Shown piece by piece: positions 27,928 through 41,001 of a DNA stretch of 64,000 bases. How positions within the stretch are numbered: position 1 is the stretch's first letter; each line of letters opens with the position of its first letter. The DNA is from Bugulina stolonifera (taxonomy: Eukaryota; Bryozoa; Gymnolaemata; Cheilostomatida; Bugulidae). Made by a program: the position numbers and the translations under genes. A model generated the notes under the pieces. It was not told the origin of the DNA. It worked only from the letters and a program-made list of their open reading frames with translations, and searched no databases. The stretch covers positions 13,289,072 through 13,353,071 of the forward strand of contig OW285189.1 in the NCBI GenBank assembly GCA_935421135.1. Direction: 5' to 3'.

Positions 27928-28937
27928 GTTCACCTAACGCAGTTATCCACTCATGTGCAATCAAGCTAATGCATCGACTTTCATTGAACTTGGATGATAT
28001 CAATGGAGAACTAGCACTACGTAACAGTTGTCATCATAATAATCATAAAAGCGGTTACTGTAATCATAGTATTTGACTATAACTGTTTACTGGACAATAT
28101 TATCATGAGCATAGATTTCTAGTATGTGTGCAAGTCATTAACCCTTATACTACAATCAGATATCTGTTTTTATCCTGGCATTTGCTGCACCAAGTCTAAC
28201 ACTACCAATCCTGAACCATTTGACAATTTATAATATTTTGGGACCTGATATTTATTGCTTGTAGACATTCGGTTTAGTAAAACTTTCATAGTCACAATCA
28301 AATTTCATTCACCAAGCTAAAAGAGAAACGGCTCCATGTACTGTGTGTACAGGGCAAGTCCCACTGTAAATTTAAATGCACAGAACTTGTTGCAAATCTG
28401 AGTCGTTGTGATGTCAATTGTGACTCATAGCGCAATGTGGGGCAATTCCTGTCATGCTTCAGATTATATTTGCTAACATCAGCGTAGACATTTGCTTGTA
28501 GAGGTTAATTTTGAGTAAGACCTCTTTGCTCTTGCAATCTTACCTAGATATTTGTTAGATTCTCATAGTTTCTATTACTAGATATTCTGATTTATTATAC
28601 TATAACCATGCTATGCTCCTTATGTATTTCTATGTTTCTTTATGTTTGCTACCCATATTTATGTAAGCCATATTTATATAATATTATCTAAACTAAAGTA
28701 TGATCATACATTGTAGTGAGAACAAATCGATGCAACTTTGAGCAAAAATGAAATTAGATATCTCCGGTTTGATCTATATTTGTATGGTCACAGTGTGTTA
28801 TTATTAATGAGAAAGCATTTGTAACATGTCAATGTATTTCTGGTAAATTACATCAGAAAAGAAATGTGTCTATGTTTAGTATAGAAAGTTCATATTCACA
28901 ATAAAATCACTTGCAAATGTGAATATTTCAACCTTTA
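27928..28937. other. Shared 3' flank of Argonaute and NMD3 (convergent)
   Basis: About 1 kb between the two stop codons, AT-rich and without coding frames. It holds the Argonaute poly(A) signal at 28900-28905 and, on the minus strand, candidate NMD3 AATAAA signals such as the complement of TTTATT at 28591-28596. Confidence 0.6.
28900..28905 (+). terminator. Candidate Argonaute poly(A) signal AATAAA
   Basis: AATAAA follows CATATTCAC about 970 bp after the Argonaute stop and just 33 bp before the minus-strand NMD3 stop codon. It is the most 3' canonical signal before NMD3 coding sequence; earlier signals could be used instead. Confidence 0.5.
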
Positions 28938-31900
28938 TCATTCAATCATAGCAGCACCATCACCACCTGTTGCATCCTCAGTCAGCTTCAGGTCATCAAG
29001 CATCTCCTCCAGAGATATCTGGGGCGTATCAAAATCTGCTTCAACATTTATCTTTCTTGGATCTACAAATTAATGTAACATCCAAATATTTGCCATACCA
29101 AAACTACATTATTTATATACCAATGGACAGTATAGTTTATACATACTGGTGGCTAGTAATTGAATGAAAATAATATCACCATATCAAATATAAGGTTGGA
29201 GTGGACATGAGCACAATTATAAACAACACATCTTAGTTTTACCTTTGTAAATGTTGACGTTCTGTCGGAGTGCTTCATCTTCTTCCAAATCTTCCATGAA
29301 ATCAGTATAATCACTGCAAAGAAAATTGACATAATGCAAATAACAGTCTGAAAATTAATAATGACAAAGCCACACTGCACAGAGCTAAAAAGTTCAAATT
29401 GGAAGGAAATCGGCAAATAAAAATTTGAATCTGAACAACAGAGTAGATAAAATCTATTATATCATTATTTAGTTACCAGAATAACAAATGTATTTATAGT
29501 TTAGGTACAAGTGTAGAGCATAAACTTACACTTCATTACTGTTAGCACTCATAGCTGCCTCCCTCTCCAGTCTTGCCAACTTCCATCTTCGCTGCCGATT
29601 TCTGAATCCTTTTTCAGCGAACAGCTTCTTGACAAGAATAACATCAGGTCTTTTATCAACTGGCATCTTGTCCAAATCATAACTATTTGCATTGCTGTTG
29701 CTCAGATCAAACCTAATAAATACCAATTGTACTTGAAGAGTAGAAACATACCAATACAATGCATACAGTCATAGTACAAGGATAGAAATGACATGTGGTA
29801 ATAGAATCTAAAACTATACAAGGCCTCATTTGGCAGAACAAATGAGAAAACACACGAAAACTGAAATTTTGTCGTAGACTCTAAAATGGGTTGCCCTGTT
29901 CCTTACTACATCAGAGTACCTGATCAGAGTATGAACAAACATTTACTCACCCAAGGGCAGTGTCTCCTGGCTGCAGCAAATGGCCAAGGTGGGTTCTGCA
30001 ATGGATCTGGTCAGCTGACATGTCACTAGAGCGACACACCCAAACATCTGCTAGCACATGCTGCAATAACAACAAGTACACTGTCAACAGAAAAGTAGTG
30101 CAAACAAAATTTAACTCTTTTTTACACATTGCTTGCTAAAGATACACTATATTTTCCACAGTAATATATCATCACAAACCTCATATCAATGAATTTTGCT
30201 ACACAAGAATCCATACCCTTCAACACGGACATGAATATTACATTAGATTAGAGGAATCACACAATGCCGTCACCCTAATTCCATCGTTCAACACCGTAGT
30301 CCTAGTAATAGCAGCAGAACCCACCTTAGAAGAGATGGTGCCAACGCTGCTGTTGTGATGAGTCTCACTATCAGGAACATAGTCAACCTGCATGACAATG
30401 TACTCTCTGAACTGTTTAGTAGTGGCTATACTGGTGAAAGGTGCTTTCCAGTACTGCAGGCTGCTTACCTCCGCCACTGTGAATGATGGAAATAGTATAC
30501 AAACTGTCTTAGATAGTAAAATTGGCCTAATTTGACTTACTAGTTTTACAAAACGAGTTTAAGAAGCAGTATACATGTAAGGAAAGAGATTATAATGCCA
30601 ATGTATGCAGTAATATTAAGCTGGCTAGTTATACTAACTTTGTAGGGTGCAGGGGTTGATGAGGTGTATGGCAGTGGATACCCTCATACACACAACCAAC
30701 TGTCCGATATTACCAAACACAGCAGCCAGTTTAGGAGGCAAACATATAACATCATCCTAAATATATATTACATAGTACATGTTAGTAATTACTACAAATA
30801 AGAAGCTTTAAACAAATACATATGTATACGCAATTTCAAGAAATCTGATGGCAATTTAAATACATGGGAGTTGTGACCCCTTGAAACCATTAGATAAAGT
30901 AGCTCTTACCTTACAGATTGGTGCAATCTCCACAGAGAATGATGTCTTGTAGTTGAACACATTACTCCTTATATCATGGGATATCAACTTTTTAGATGTT
31001 ACATACCTATATGTATATGTATTCAATGGTCAATTTAATATTGTGATTACTGCTTGACTTGGAAACAAGTCTAAAGAGAAATAACTCGAAGAAAAGTGAG
31101 GGCAACGCCATAACATTAGATTAATTGGTAACTCATGCTTAACTAACTGCTAATATGCAAAATATAGTCAGCACTAAATAATATATCCTATGGTCAAACG
31201 AAAGTTAAAAACGGTAAATTCCAATGTGCTAAAAATCTCCAGTCAACAGCAAACTGTAACTTGTATTAAACACATAGACATGAATTACTACTTCACCTGC
31301 AAGGCACAACAGCCTGTAAGAACTCGACAAACTTTCTGGAATCCTGAGGCTGTCCATAGTAGAAATCTATCCCATCTACAAAGAAGATGGGAAATCATAT
31401 CATAAGGTACATCTAGGCACATTTTTGTGTGCTGCTAATACCGTTTGAATGTAATCACTCTCAGACATAAAAGTGGAAGCCAGCTGTTTACCACTTAGGC
31501 CTATGTATTAGACAAGACTATAACCTGCCTTGTAGTGATATAATACTTTCACTACACAATCCACTTGGCTAGAGAAATTGTATTGCTGCAGTGTGATAAG
31601 CCCTACCTGTCATTTCCTTGATGTTTAATGTGTTAGCATGAGCCTTATGCTTGAGAATGGCTTGCTCTAGATAGTACATTGTCTTCTTATGAGTTGCCTT
31701 CTGGCGCACCTGAACTATGGACTTCCAAAAGTCCTTAGCTTCAGTGCGATGGCAGTCATCACACATTTGGTTCTGAACAACAAACTCCACGACAAAGACC
31801 TGTTGTAAAACTGTACCATTCATCACCTGAAACAACATATTATATATTCACAAAAATATATACATTTTCAAGCAGGGAAATTGATACATAATATCTATAA

Positions 31901-34900
31901 CAAACACATCATATATAAAAAATGGCCAAACTACCTAACAAATTGACTGCACAATTTGCCTGGTGTTTTCTGGGGATTTTTTTAAAAATATGTGTGAATT
32001 GTGTAGGCCTAATTAGTCACATTACAATTCAGGTAGAAATGAATTAAAGCTATTCTAGCTATAGCTATTCAAACTTCCATCAGCTTGCTATTCTATTGCA
32101 GGTAATTGTACAGCTTTAGGCTATTATTCAGAGTAAAGAGTTCTGCATGAAGTCTACTAGCATGAAGTCTACTAGTACGCATGAAGTCTACTAGTACCTA
32201 CATTACGCTATCCCAAATGGATACAATTTTTATATCAGTCCTTATATAAACTGTTAAAAGGCAGTCGTTGGAAATAGTTAATTAATTGCTAGCGACAAGT
32301 CATGTGACTGATTGCCATGTCCATAGATATATCCTCTTACAAACCACGACTGCAATCGTGTATTTATAGTAACAAACCTCTTTCTGAATGGTTAGCTTGA
32401 CTTTAATCCTCTTGGAATGAGGCTCTGTCCACACAAATCCTGCATCCACAAGCCTGATCTAAATGATATACTAACAGGCTAAACATACATGTTGCCTGTG
32501 TTGAATCCAACTTTTGCAAATGTATTAAACCTCATAACTTTTGAAACATCATTGCAAACACTGAAACATGCATGGGAACAAACCGTTTTTAGTCCCTTTA
32601 GCTTTTTTAAACAAATTGACAGCAGTTCTCTGCTCTCTAATGCTGCCGTTATCCATTGACTTGGGGGTTGAAGGTACCTTGAAAAAAAGAAGTTTGTGCA
32701 GCATGAAGTTAGCATGAATGGATCTAGTAGGCTATTAGTGGTATCATAGAGTAGCCTAATGTGTGATCATCACTAATTGTTATGCCTATATCCATTCAAG
32801 ATCCTCAGTTAAATCCTAACTGCCAATTAAGCCTATACCAACACTAAGTTGCATTAAAAACCTGTTTTGATGTAGATTCTAAAATATGAGTTAGGCCTAC
32901 TACAGATAGGTTTACACATTGACATTATATTATTACAATACATCAGGTGAAGTTTTACCCACCTTTCACAGTTTCTACAGAAGAATAGAGTTCCTTGTTT
33001 GGGAATACCTTCAGTAATGTCAACATGAGTCCGAATGCAGACAACACACATGTTTGCAGGGTTTGGAGCGATGGGAGTCCCACATTGGCAACATAGGCTG
33101 AAGAAAGGAATATCAACAAAATGCAATGTTCATGTTCGATATTGTTTGTTATTGAATAATGAATTGTATATAAAAACTTTCTCAAAAAGTGAACCACCAA
33201 TAAGAATAATTAGTAGCCTACTCCTTGTCACGCGATGCAGGTGAAGACCTCAAGATTGAGTGAGATTCACAGATTGCACTCAATACTCACATTAGATTTG
33301 GACTACACCATCAAGCATGCAGGCTCTAAGTCTAAGTGTAAATAGAATCAGATATTATAAATAATATTAAATATAATAGGGCCATTCCATGGGGACTGTC
33401 CCAATGTGTGTGCTGACCCGTCTCAGATCATTTTCAAACTAAGTTTTTGTGAAAGAGCATATTCAAAATTAGTGGTAATGCCAATTTTCAGCGCTCTATG
33501 CGGTACAGGGGGGCGCTGACGGCCCCCAAAAAATCGCTGACAGGAGGGATAACTCCTAATTTCTTATTTTTAAGGGTTTTCTCAGGCTTATATCTTAAAA
33601 ACCAATTAAGCTAAAAATCTGAAATTTTCAGGATGTCTAATCCCACATGTCTGCTAGTTATTTCAATAGGTCACTTACCCGACATCGGTCCATGAGCGAG
33701 GTCAGAGGTCACCAAAGTTGGTTAGCGGAGAGCATCGACGATAATATACTCAATTTTTAGGAAGATTGGATGGCTCTGAATCTGGACAAAACTGGCATTA
33801 GAAGTCGGGTGAGTGGTTAAACATGTTAACTTATGCCATATGTTTACTAATTTAACAAAAAATTCGATATAACGTCAATGTGGCGTCGGTGGCGGAGCAA
33901 ATCCAAGATGGCCGCTGCCGACACTGGCGAAAATTGGCCGCGCGCCAACAGTAATTTAGGTATGTTCGCATAAAAAAAAAAGATAAACAAAAGATGTTTC
34001 CTATATAATTCAACTATGCTGATTTCATTTCTGCAGTCAGATTTTATGCTTTCCCGCTCCCAAGTGGTGTAATAAGCTTAATTATTAACACTCCAAAAAT
34101 GCCAGATTTTTCAAGAATGAGAAGGTTTTATCTTCCAAGCGAACATTTAAACCCTATAATTTTAGCTCCTGATGACACCACACATAAATCAATTAAGTAG
34201 AGGAGTGTTTTTTTTATACCTATCACTTATCTGATCCTGGGTTGATGGTGGTAGCATATATTGATGGTGTTTAGTTGTCTCCAGATAGACTAGCATTACT
34301 AGATGCTGTGCAGGTACAAATAGCTTGTCTGGTCTGGGTGGATATTTATAAATCGGTGCAGGTCCTTTAGGGTGCAGGGAGTTGATCTTAATATCTCCTT
34401 CTAAAGTTTCAATTTCCATGATTGACCCAATATACCAATCTGTGTCGTATTTGTATGCAACATTGTCACCAGGTTTTAGGTCAGATAGGCTCAGTTGAGA
34501 GTGTTGTGCAAGCCCTAGAGATGTATACGTAGTTGGCAGTTTCTCTCCATAATCTAAGGCTATCGATAATGGTCCAGTTGATGTCCTTCTCTCTATCAAG
34601 ATGTTTCCATCTCTCTCAAAACAGTGATGACTTCTTGAACCTGGTACTGGTATTGCGCTGGTATCAAACCTCTCTTGTTGTTGCTGCTCGTGACGTGTGA
34701 TGTCGGATGCATCAAACCACAGCACCATCTTTAGGTGTGGTAATAAAAGAGCTAGATGCTCGGTGAAGGCTTGCACGTCTTGGCCTGATATTTGATCACT
34801 GCACCGTGTGATGTCGCGAAATAATGCCATTTGGCAGGCATTCTAGAATCTTCCTGATGGTGCATAAGGTTGCAAAATACTTTGAAAGATTTGTACTGGC

Positions 34901-36973
34901 CCGAACAGCCGTCGGTGAAGTAGTAGATCAAAGTAATGCTTGGGAGCAGAGATTTTACCTTGGGAATGAGATCCCTCAACATGGTGTACACTGCGAAATG
35001 GTCATGTTGCATGTAATCACTGATATAGGCGTAGGATAAGTGCAGTAGTTTTTTCTGATGATTTGTAGTGCACAACGATGAGATGTACGGTTGCCTGTCG
35101 ATTGTTCCAGTGGATCGATTGTGCTGCGTCCTGAACTACAAATGAATAGTTCTCTGCGAAGTTCATCTGGATGATTACCTCTGAATTGTTTAGATCTTAT
35201 TTTAGGTGCTTCAGATGGGCTGAATGTTTCCCTTTCATAAAGTGGTGTGCACTTAGCCCGTCAACCTTCGCACAAATATTTTTGACTAGCTCACTCACAG
35301 TTGTTTGGCACTTAACTATTTGTGATCTATCTATAGTTACCAATTGACTATATGATAGCTCATCTTGTCCCTCAAACTGGTTAGCTTCGAAGAGTTCTGT
35401 GACTTTTCTTTCAACAGTTTCTCTACCCGGACATTTTGAGCATTTACGTAACATACATGTACAGTCACTGTTCTCTTTACTATACACAAGCATATCAATC
35501 ACCTCAGTGTAGTGTTTTATACTTGGGATTTTTTCTACCAAAAATTTGAAACACACGGAATGGGCACCAGTAGAGGTCACAGTTTTGGGGTACTTTGGCC
35601 GCAGTTCACAGAATTTGGAGAGCTTTATGCGGTTGACCATGTCCTCATTTTTCTGACAAAATGAGAGATTACAGAGTATTAGCCTCTGTGCCGAATATTC
35701 TTTCGTACCATCAGCCAGACGATTACACACAACTTGCTTTGCTCCGGGCATTATCCTTACGAACACCACCAAAGTGTTGATAGTAATTATAGCACTTCCT
35801 GACCTTGCTGACTTCATTTTGACAGGAAAACATTGGCAAATATCATGGTTGGTGTCTATTATTTCATCTGCATTGTTTTTGCAAAGTGTTGGCATACTCT
35901 AGTCGCTGAGACTGCTAAATCCAATATGATATGGGGCTTATAATGTGAATAAGTGAGAACATTGTATGGCACATTATGCCATTATAAAAACTGTAAAAAC
36001 ATCATTTTAGAGCCAGAAAGCATAAAATCTGACTGCAGAAATGAAATCAGCATAGTTGAATTATATAGGAAACATCTTTTGTTTATAATTTTTTTTATGC
36101 GAACATACCTAAATTACTGTTGGCGCGCGGCCAATTTTCGTCAGTGTCGGCAGCGGCCATCTTGGATTTTCTCCGCCACCGACGCCACATTGACATTATA
36201 TCGAATTTTTTGTTAAATTAGTAAACATATGGCATAAGTTAACATGTTTAACCACTCACCCGACTTCTAATGCCTGTTTTGTCCAGATTCAGAGCCATCC
36301 AATCTTCCTAAAAATTGAGTATATTACCGTCGACGCTCTCCGCTAACCAACTTTGGTGACCTCTGACCTCGCTCATGGACCGATGTCGGGTAAGTGACTT
36401 ATTGAAATAACTAGCAGGCATGTGGGATTAGACATCCTGAAAATTTCAGATTTTTAGCTTAATTGGTTTTTAAGATATAAGCCTGAGAAAACCCTTGAAA
36501 ATGAGAAATTAGGAGTTATCCCTCCTGTCAGCGATTTTTTGGGGGCCGTCAGCGCCCCCCTGTACCGCATAGAGCGCAGAAAATTGGCATTACCACTAAT
36601 TTTGATATGCTCTTTCACAAAAACTTAGTTTGAAAATGATCTGAGACGGGTCAGCACACACATTGGGACAGTCCCCATGGAATAGCCCAATAATAATTAA
36701 TAATATAAAATAATAATATTTTTTTAAATCAATGCATGTAGGCCTAAATATTAATAAAGAATTAACTAACAATTCTTTATAATTAAACGTCAAGCATTTG
36801 ATATAATTTTGGCTACAAATTTAATCATATCTGATATTCTTATTGGTCTAGTTAGGCTACTTACTTTACTACAATTTGAAGCTTCCACTTGAACTTTAAA
36901 CAAAAACTAAAAAGAACTCAACTTACATTGTTGCTTGAACAGCATTCATCGGTGCATCCTCCAGCGATTCCAT
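28938..36973 (-). CDS. NMD3: 60S ribosomal export protein NMD3, complete
   Basis: NMD3 is the CRM1-dependent adaptor that exports pre-60S ribosomal subunits from the nucleus. Thirteen exons in transcription order: 36973-36927, 33097-32963, 32677-32584, 32458-32378, 31826-31607, 31375-31297, 31006-30910, 30756-30639, 30476-30325, 30060-29951, 29712-29530, 29313-29243, 29062-28938; 503 aa, the same length as human NMD3. Landmarks: N-terminal zinc-binding cysteines in ILCCQCGTPIAPNPANMCVV and FFCRNCER; NQMCDDCHRTEAKDFWKSIV; HCRTHLGHLLQPGD; a basic segment NRQRRWKLARLER; an acidic stretch; and a C-terminal leucine-rich export signal ISLEEMLDDLKL followed by ATGGDG. The first exon (15 codons) is separated from the second by an intron carrying a 3.3-kb transposon; its phase and donor (GTAAGT) fit. 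The donors GTTTGT (exons 3, 4) and GTTAGT (exon 8) are weak. Confidence 0.96.
33379..36688. mobile_element. 3.3-kb foldback DNA transposon with ~600-bp terminal inverted repeats, in NMD3 intron 1
   Basis: The left end GGGCCATTCCATGGGGACTG and right end CAGTCCCCATGGAATAGCCC start inverted repeats that run about 610 bp (33379-33990 against 36075-36688) with few differences. AATA occurs on both flanks (33375-33378, 36689-36692), a possible 4-bp target duplication, though the AT-rich flanks make this weak. Between the arms lies a minus-strand transposase-like pseudogene. The arms contain GATGGCCGC YY1-like sites and the GGGGGGCGCTGAC/GTCAGCGCCCCCC block. I cannot place it in a named superfamily. 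Confidence 0.85.
34189..35895 (-). pseudogene. Decayed transposase-like gene of an unnamed family
   Basis: Three overlapping minus-strand frames belong to one gene: 35895-35197 (232 codons, Cys-rich CTCMLRKCSKCPG), continuing in the same frame past one TAA at 35199-35197 into NFAENYSFVVQDAAQ and HWNNRQATVH; then 35075-34752 (YISDYMQHDHFAVYTM, YYFTDGCSGQYKSFKVF, AKWHYFATSHG); then 34830-34189. There is thus one in-frame stop and two frameshifts, with an apparent small deletion after SHG. I remember similar proteins (DFAENYS..., SDG-SQYKN, HFFATSHGKG) as recurrent uncharacterised proteins in invertebrate genomes. Aspartates in the FAEN and TDG motifs would suit an RNase H-like DDE fold, but here the first is Asn. 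Function is inferred from position between inverted repeats. Confidence 0.65.
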
Positions 36974-38200
36974 AATTTGATGCGTCTCCAATGCTTAAGC
37001 TTGTGACCTAAATCTAATCAAACGAGATCATAACAGACAAATTACTATATAAAATCTAAGATTTGATAAAAACGTTACAGTAACTACACTATTAGTGTTA
37101 AAACTGCGTGTATAAAAAGTTGTGTCGAGAACACGTGAGAATTGTGCAATTTTTAGTTGATTTTGTATCCAGAATTATTATTGGTTAATAACATGTCATT
37201 GATCCAATTGTATAGGCTGAGAGTGTTTTTTAAAAAAGCTAGCTGCTCACGTTACAGAGCAATGGGCCAGGAGAGGAAAAATCCTCCCAAAATCTACTTC
37301 TTTTTGTATGAACATTCTCAGACAGCCAATCATCGTTATTACTTTGCAGTATTTTTACAGACGCCCGCACGTGTTTCAACTAAAGTCAATTGCTAAAGTT
37401 ACTACATGCAAAGGCTACATGTCCATTTGAGGAACAGTTGTTGTTTCAACTAAGATAAATCGATGGTTTCAACCTGAGCTATTATCCCTGTTACAATTAT
37501 GAGTCCATTGACCACACGTCTGGATACTATGTGACATACTAGATACTAATAGGCCTATTAATAACTTTAGGTTTGTATATGAATATGTATTAACTCTATT
37601 CAATTCTAAAATGAAATCTATTCGAATTCTATTCTTTATTTTTATTTTATATTTAATATAGTATATACATAACATATTAATAATTAATATTAATATTTTA
37701 TATGATATTAAATTAGTAGTAATAAATTATATTATAAAATAATTACATTTACATGATTAAAATTAATTATAATTATAATAATAATTCTTATAATTATTTT
37801 ATATAATAATATAATTATTGTATTGTTGCATCTTCATCATCTTCTTTGAACGACTCCATGTCCTGGAGGATTGCATTATAACTAATTGAAATCCATGTTA
37901 TCTAATCTAATGATCTAAATGTTGCAACTCGTTCTGGTTCCTTTAACTCTTTGTACTCTAAAACTAACATCTATCTGCAGAGTTTTCTGATTAGAGTATC
38001 TTGGGAACTGAGAACAGGGGAACTAGTAGCGGAATAATATAACATACTACTGACAAACTGAAGGTCTCAAATTTCCTCCAATTAGAGGTCTCGAGAGTCG
38101 GCAGACAAATAGACAGTGTTTGTTATGGTATGAGCGAGAGGTCTGAATAAGATGCGATGTAGTAGTCTATGTGTGATAATATCAGTAGGGTTTGATTTGA
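36974..38200. other. NMD3 upstream region and AT-rich tract
   Basis: The first ~400 bp should contain the NMD3 promoter; no clear TATA or initiator is evident. 37560-37830 is extremely AT-rich with TAATTATAATTATAATAAT-type runs. No gene seen. Confidence 0.5.
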
Positions 38201-38238
38201 TTGGCTTGGCTAAATCCACCGACTTGTAACAAGGTAGG

Positions 38239-39907
38239 TTATTGGGAGAAGGTGCAGGCTAGGGATGGATTACCATCCTTTGGATGCGCATTCCGGCATT
38301 GGGTACGAGAAATGTTTGGCGACCGTAGTGATCGATCCTCTACTAGCTCCGTGTCGGGGATGGTGGGTAGTGTGGTTGGGTAGCATAACATCAGCTCTTT
38401 GTCCACAGTAGCCTGATTTAGCAAAATGCGAGCATACATGTACAGATTACAATTGGCCCTCCTAGTTTCCAAGACAGGCCAGTCATGCAACCATGTGCTA
38501 ATGTGATAAAATTTCTTATGGTTATAACACCATCGAAAAGCCCTGCGATTGACATTGTCAAGCATGTTTACATATTTATACACATGGGGGACCAGGTTTG
38601 GCAAGCGTTTTTGAGAATGGGTCGGCATAAGGTAAAGTAGGTAGTACGTTTGGTACGGGGCTTTGCTTTCTTCAGATTGCGCATGAGCATATGTAGGATA
38701 CCATTGGCCTTTCCACAGATGTGGGTGATATGATTTTGCAAACACGTTTAATCATCAATAGGTAGCCTACATCAGGATAATGGATAACATTTACGGTGCT
38801 GATGAGGCGGTTACTTAATGTGTAGAGTGGTAGTATGTTATTATAGGAGTGGGTGATTATCATGTGTTCATGTTTAGAAACATTGAAAAGCATCTGAGAT
38901 TCCTCTGCCCATTGGTGTAAGCTGTCAAGGTCTTTATGTAGATCGGATTCATCTCTGGTTGATGATATAGGGTGGAATACGAGAGAGTCATCCCCAAACA
39001 GCTTCAGATGTGATGTGGAAATAACACGGTGCACGTCGTTGATTTATTATATCAAGCACAGCAATGGGCCTAGGACGCTGCCCTGAGGAACTCCAGAAGT
39101 GACGGGTTTCAGAGAAGAGATTTTGTTGTTTACAGTGACTGTGAGTTTCAGGTTTGAGAGCCAGGAGGCGATGTAGGCCGTGGTTTGACTTTGGATTCCT
39201 GTGGAATGGAGCTTCTGCAATAGTTTAGGATGAGAGACGACGCCAAGGGCTTTAGAGAAATTTAATGCAGCAATGTTCACCGGGATGTTCTTGTCATAGA
39301 GATTGATTACATTGGTGACCGTGTTCAATAATTGTGTGTCGCAGCCGTGCTTGGATCTGAAGCCGTGCTGGTGGGGTAGAATAGGTGGTCTGAATCCATA
39401 AATCTGTGAATATACGAAGAAAAACATGCTTGAAGGTTTTTGAGTACATGTAAGTGATATTGGGTGGCAGTTTAGTGAGTCTGAGCTTTTGCCTTTTTCT
39501 ATAGATGGGAATCACATGTGCAAGTCGCCAATCTACAGGTGTGGAAGACATGTCATAGAAGTATATTGGAACATGTTCTTGACAGTAGTGTTGATTCGAG
39601 GGGCTAGGAATCTTAGAAGAGCAGGGGAAAGTTTGTCAGGGCCGGCACCTTTTCGGAGATATAAATTTGTGAAGAGTTTTATTACTCCAGATGAACAAAA
39701 ATGGTTACTATTGGGTTGTGTAATTTTTGGCGCAGGAAGGTCGATAATCTTCAGATCATCGGAGGTGAAGACTGAGGCGAAGGCATTGGCGGATGATTTA
39801 AATATAGCTGACAGATCATCTAAAGAGCATCCGTCAATGTGGGAGATTTTGGTAGATGTGCCTCGTTTCCTGGATATAAAATTGTAGAGGTTCGGGGTTG
39901 CTTTCAT
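38239..39907 (-). pseudogene. Broken LINE (jockey/CR1-like) reverse transcriptase fragment
   Basis: Five overlapping minus-strand frames follow reverse transcriptase order from 39907 down: GAGPDKLSPALLRFLAP, VDWRLAHVIPIYRK, QHGFRSKHGCDTQLL, ALNFSKALGVVSHPKLL, GVPQGSVLGPLL, LKLFGDDSLVF (the (Y/F)xDD box) and WAEESQMLFNVSKHEHM, then a C-terminal region ending about 38239. Several frameshifts separate the frames, and the endonuclease end is absent, so this is an old, 5'-truncated copy. It lies between NMD3 and Twinkle. The clade is judged from motif style only. Confidence 0.85.
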
Positions 39908-39910
39908 GTG

Positions 39911-40631
39911 TATTAATTATGATTATCATTATCACAGATGTAGGCCTACACGTAGCTGTAGAGTTGGATAAGCTAAGCTAAGCTTGGAGCGGTCTAGAGG
40001 CTCTATTTTAACGTGAATCGGTCAGCTGAAAATGCTGTAGCACTTATTGGAGTTGTTCCAATACACATTTTTAAAACCAATACAAATACAAATTTACCAA
40101 ATTCAGATACTACGCGAATCATGAATTATTTTTTAGCTGCACATAGAAATAATAGTCTTAACAATTTTTTTAGACAGCTGGAAATTTTATGTATTTATTT
40201 AGTAGTATAAATGTTGTAATTATTTGTCTACGGATTATATTACATTATAAAAGCGTGATTTTATTGTCAAAATACATAAAATGGTAGATGGTTACACAGT
40301 TATACTTGCAGTTACAGTTCCTAGTAGGCCTAAATAGAAATATCTACCATACAATGCCTATAGTGTCTATAGATATTGCTTGTTTCTTTGTAGAAACACT
40401 AGGGCTGTATCAGTTCCAAAAGGGTGTGTTTTATCCGGTACCAAATTCAGATACATATATGGCATATCGGTTTTGATCCAGATAGAGCATATCGAATCGG
40501 AACAGCTCTATCACAATGGACACGCTTGTATACTAAATAATTATTAATTAGGCTCCGCCTACTGATGGAAGGCTGACCAGCGTTGCAATAGTATACAAAT
40601 AGATTGGTCATGCTAGTGAAATACATGTAGG
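39911..40631. other. Intergenic, no gene seen
   Basis: AT-rich spacer between the LINE fragment and a hAT-like element. The phrase ACCAAATTCAGATAC occurs twice (about 40096 and 40440), suggesting remnants of a repeat. No coding evidence. Confidence 0.45.
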
Positions 40632-41001
40632 TAGTGCTGCACGGTGCTTCGGTATCATTCAGTTTTGGCTCTAGGTTCAAAATCCACAAAATTTCAAAAT
40701 GTAAACCAAATGTGGCAGTTCGATACGATTCAGTTTTGAAATTCAAACCGCATCTTACCCTTTAGTGTGCTGATTTCCGGTAATGGCTGGAGTCGTGTGC
40801 TACAAAATGTCGCATTAAACAAAATAAAAATGGCTGCCATTATGGTTCAAAGCAGAGTGTGACAACTCCCAAAATTGAGCATAAAGTATTTGACGAAATT
40901 TCAAAAACCGAGGGGTAATAGACAACTTCAACATAGTTCAGTTTTTTTAAAAAATCGGCAAAAAAACTAAATGCAAGTGCGAATCAGAATGCCCATCACT
41001 A
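40632..41001. mobile_element. Probable hAT-like MITE
   Basis: The ends TAGTGCTGCACGG and GCCCATCACTA are imperfect inverted repeats in the style of hAT termini. The flanks CATGTAGG (40624-40631) and CATGTACT (41002-41009) share six bases. A YY1-like AAAATGGCTGCC lies at 40827-40838. No coding sequence. Confidence 0.5.

Noticed and set aside
34824..35039. Plus-strand 71-codon frame in the foldback transposon
   Set aside because: It is antisense to the transposase-like gene, whose minus-strand motifs are recognisable.
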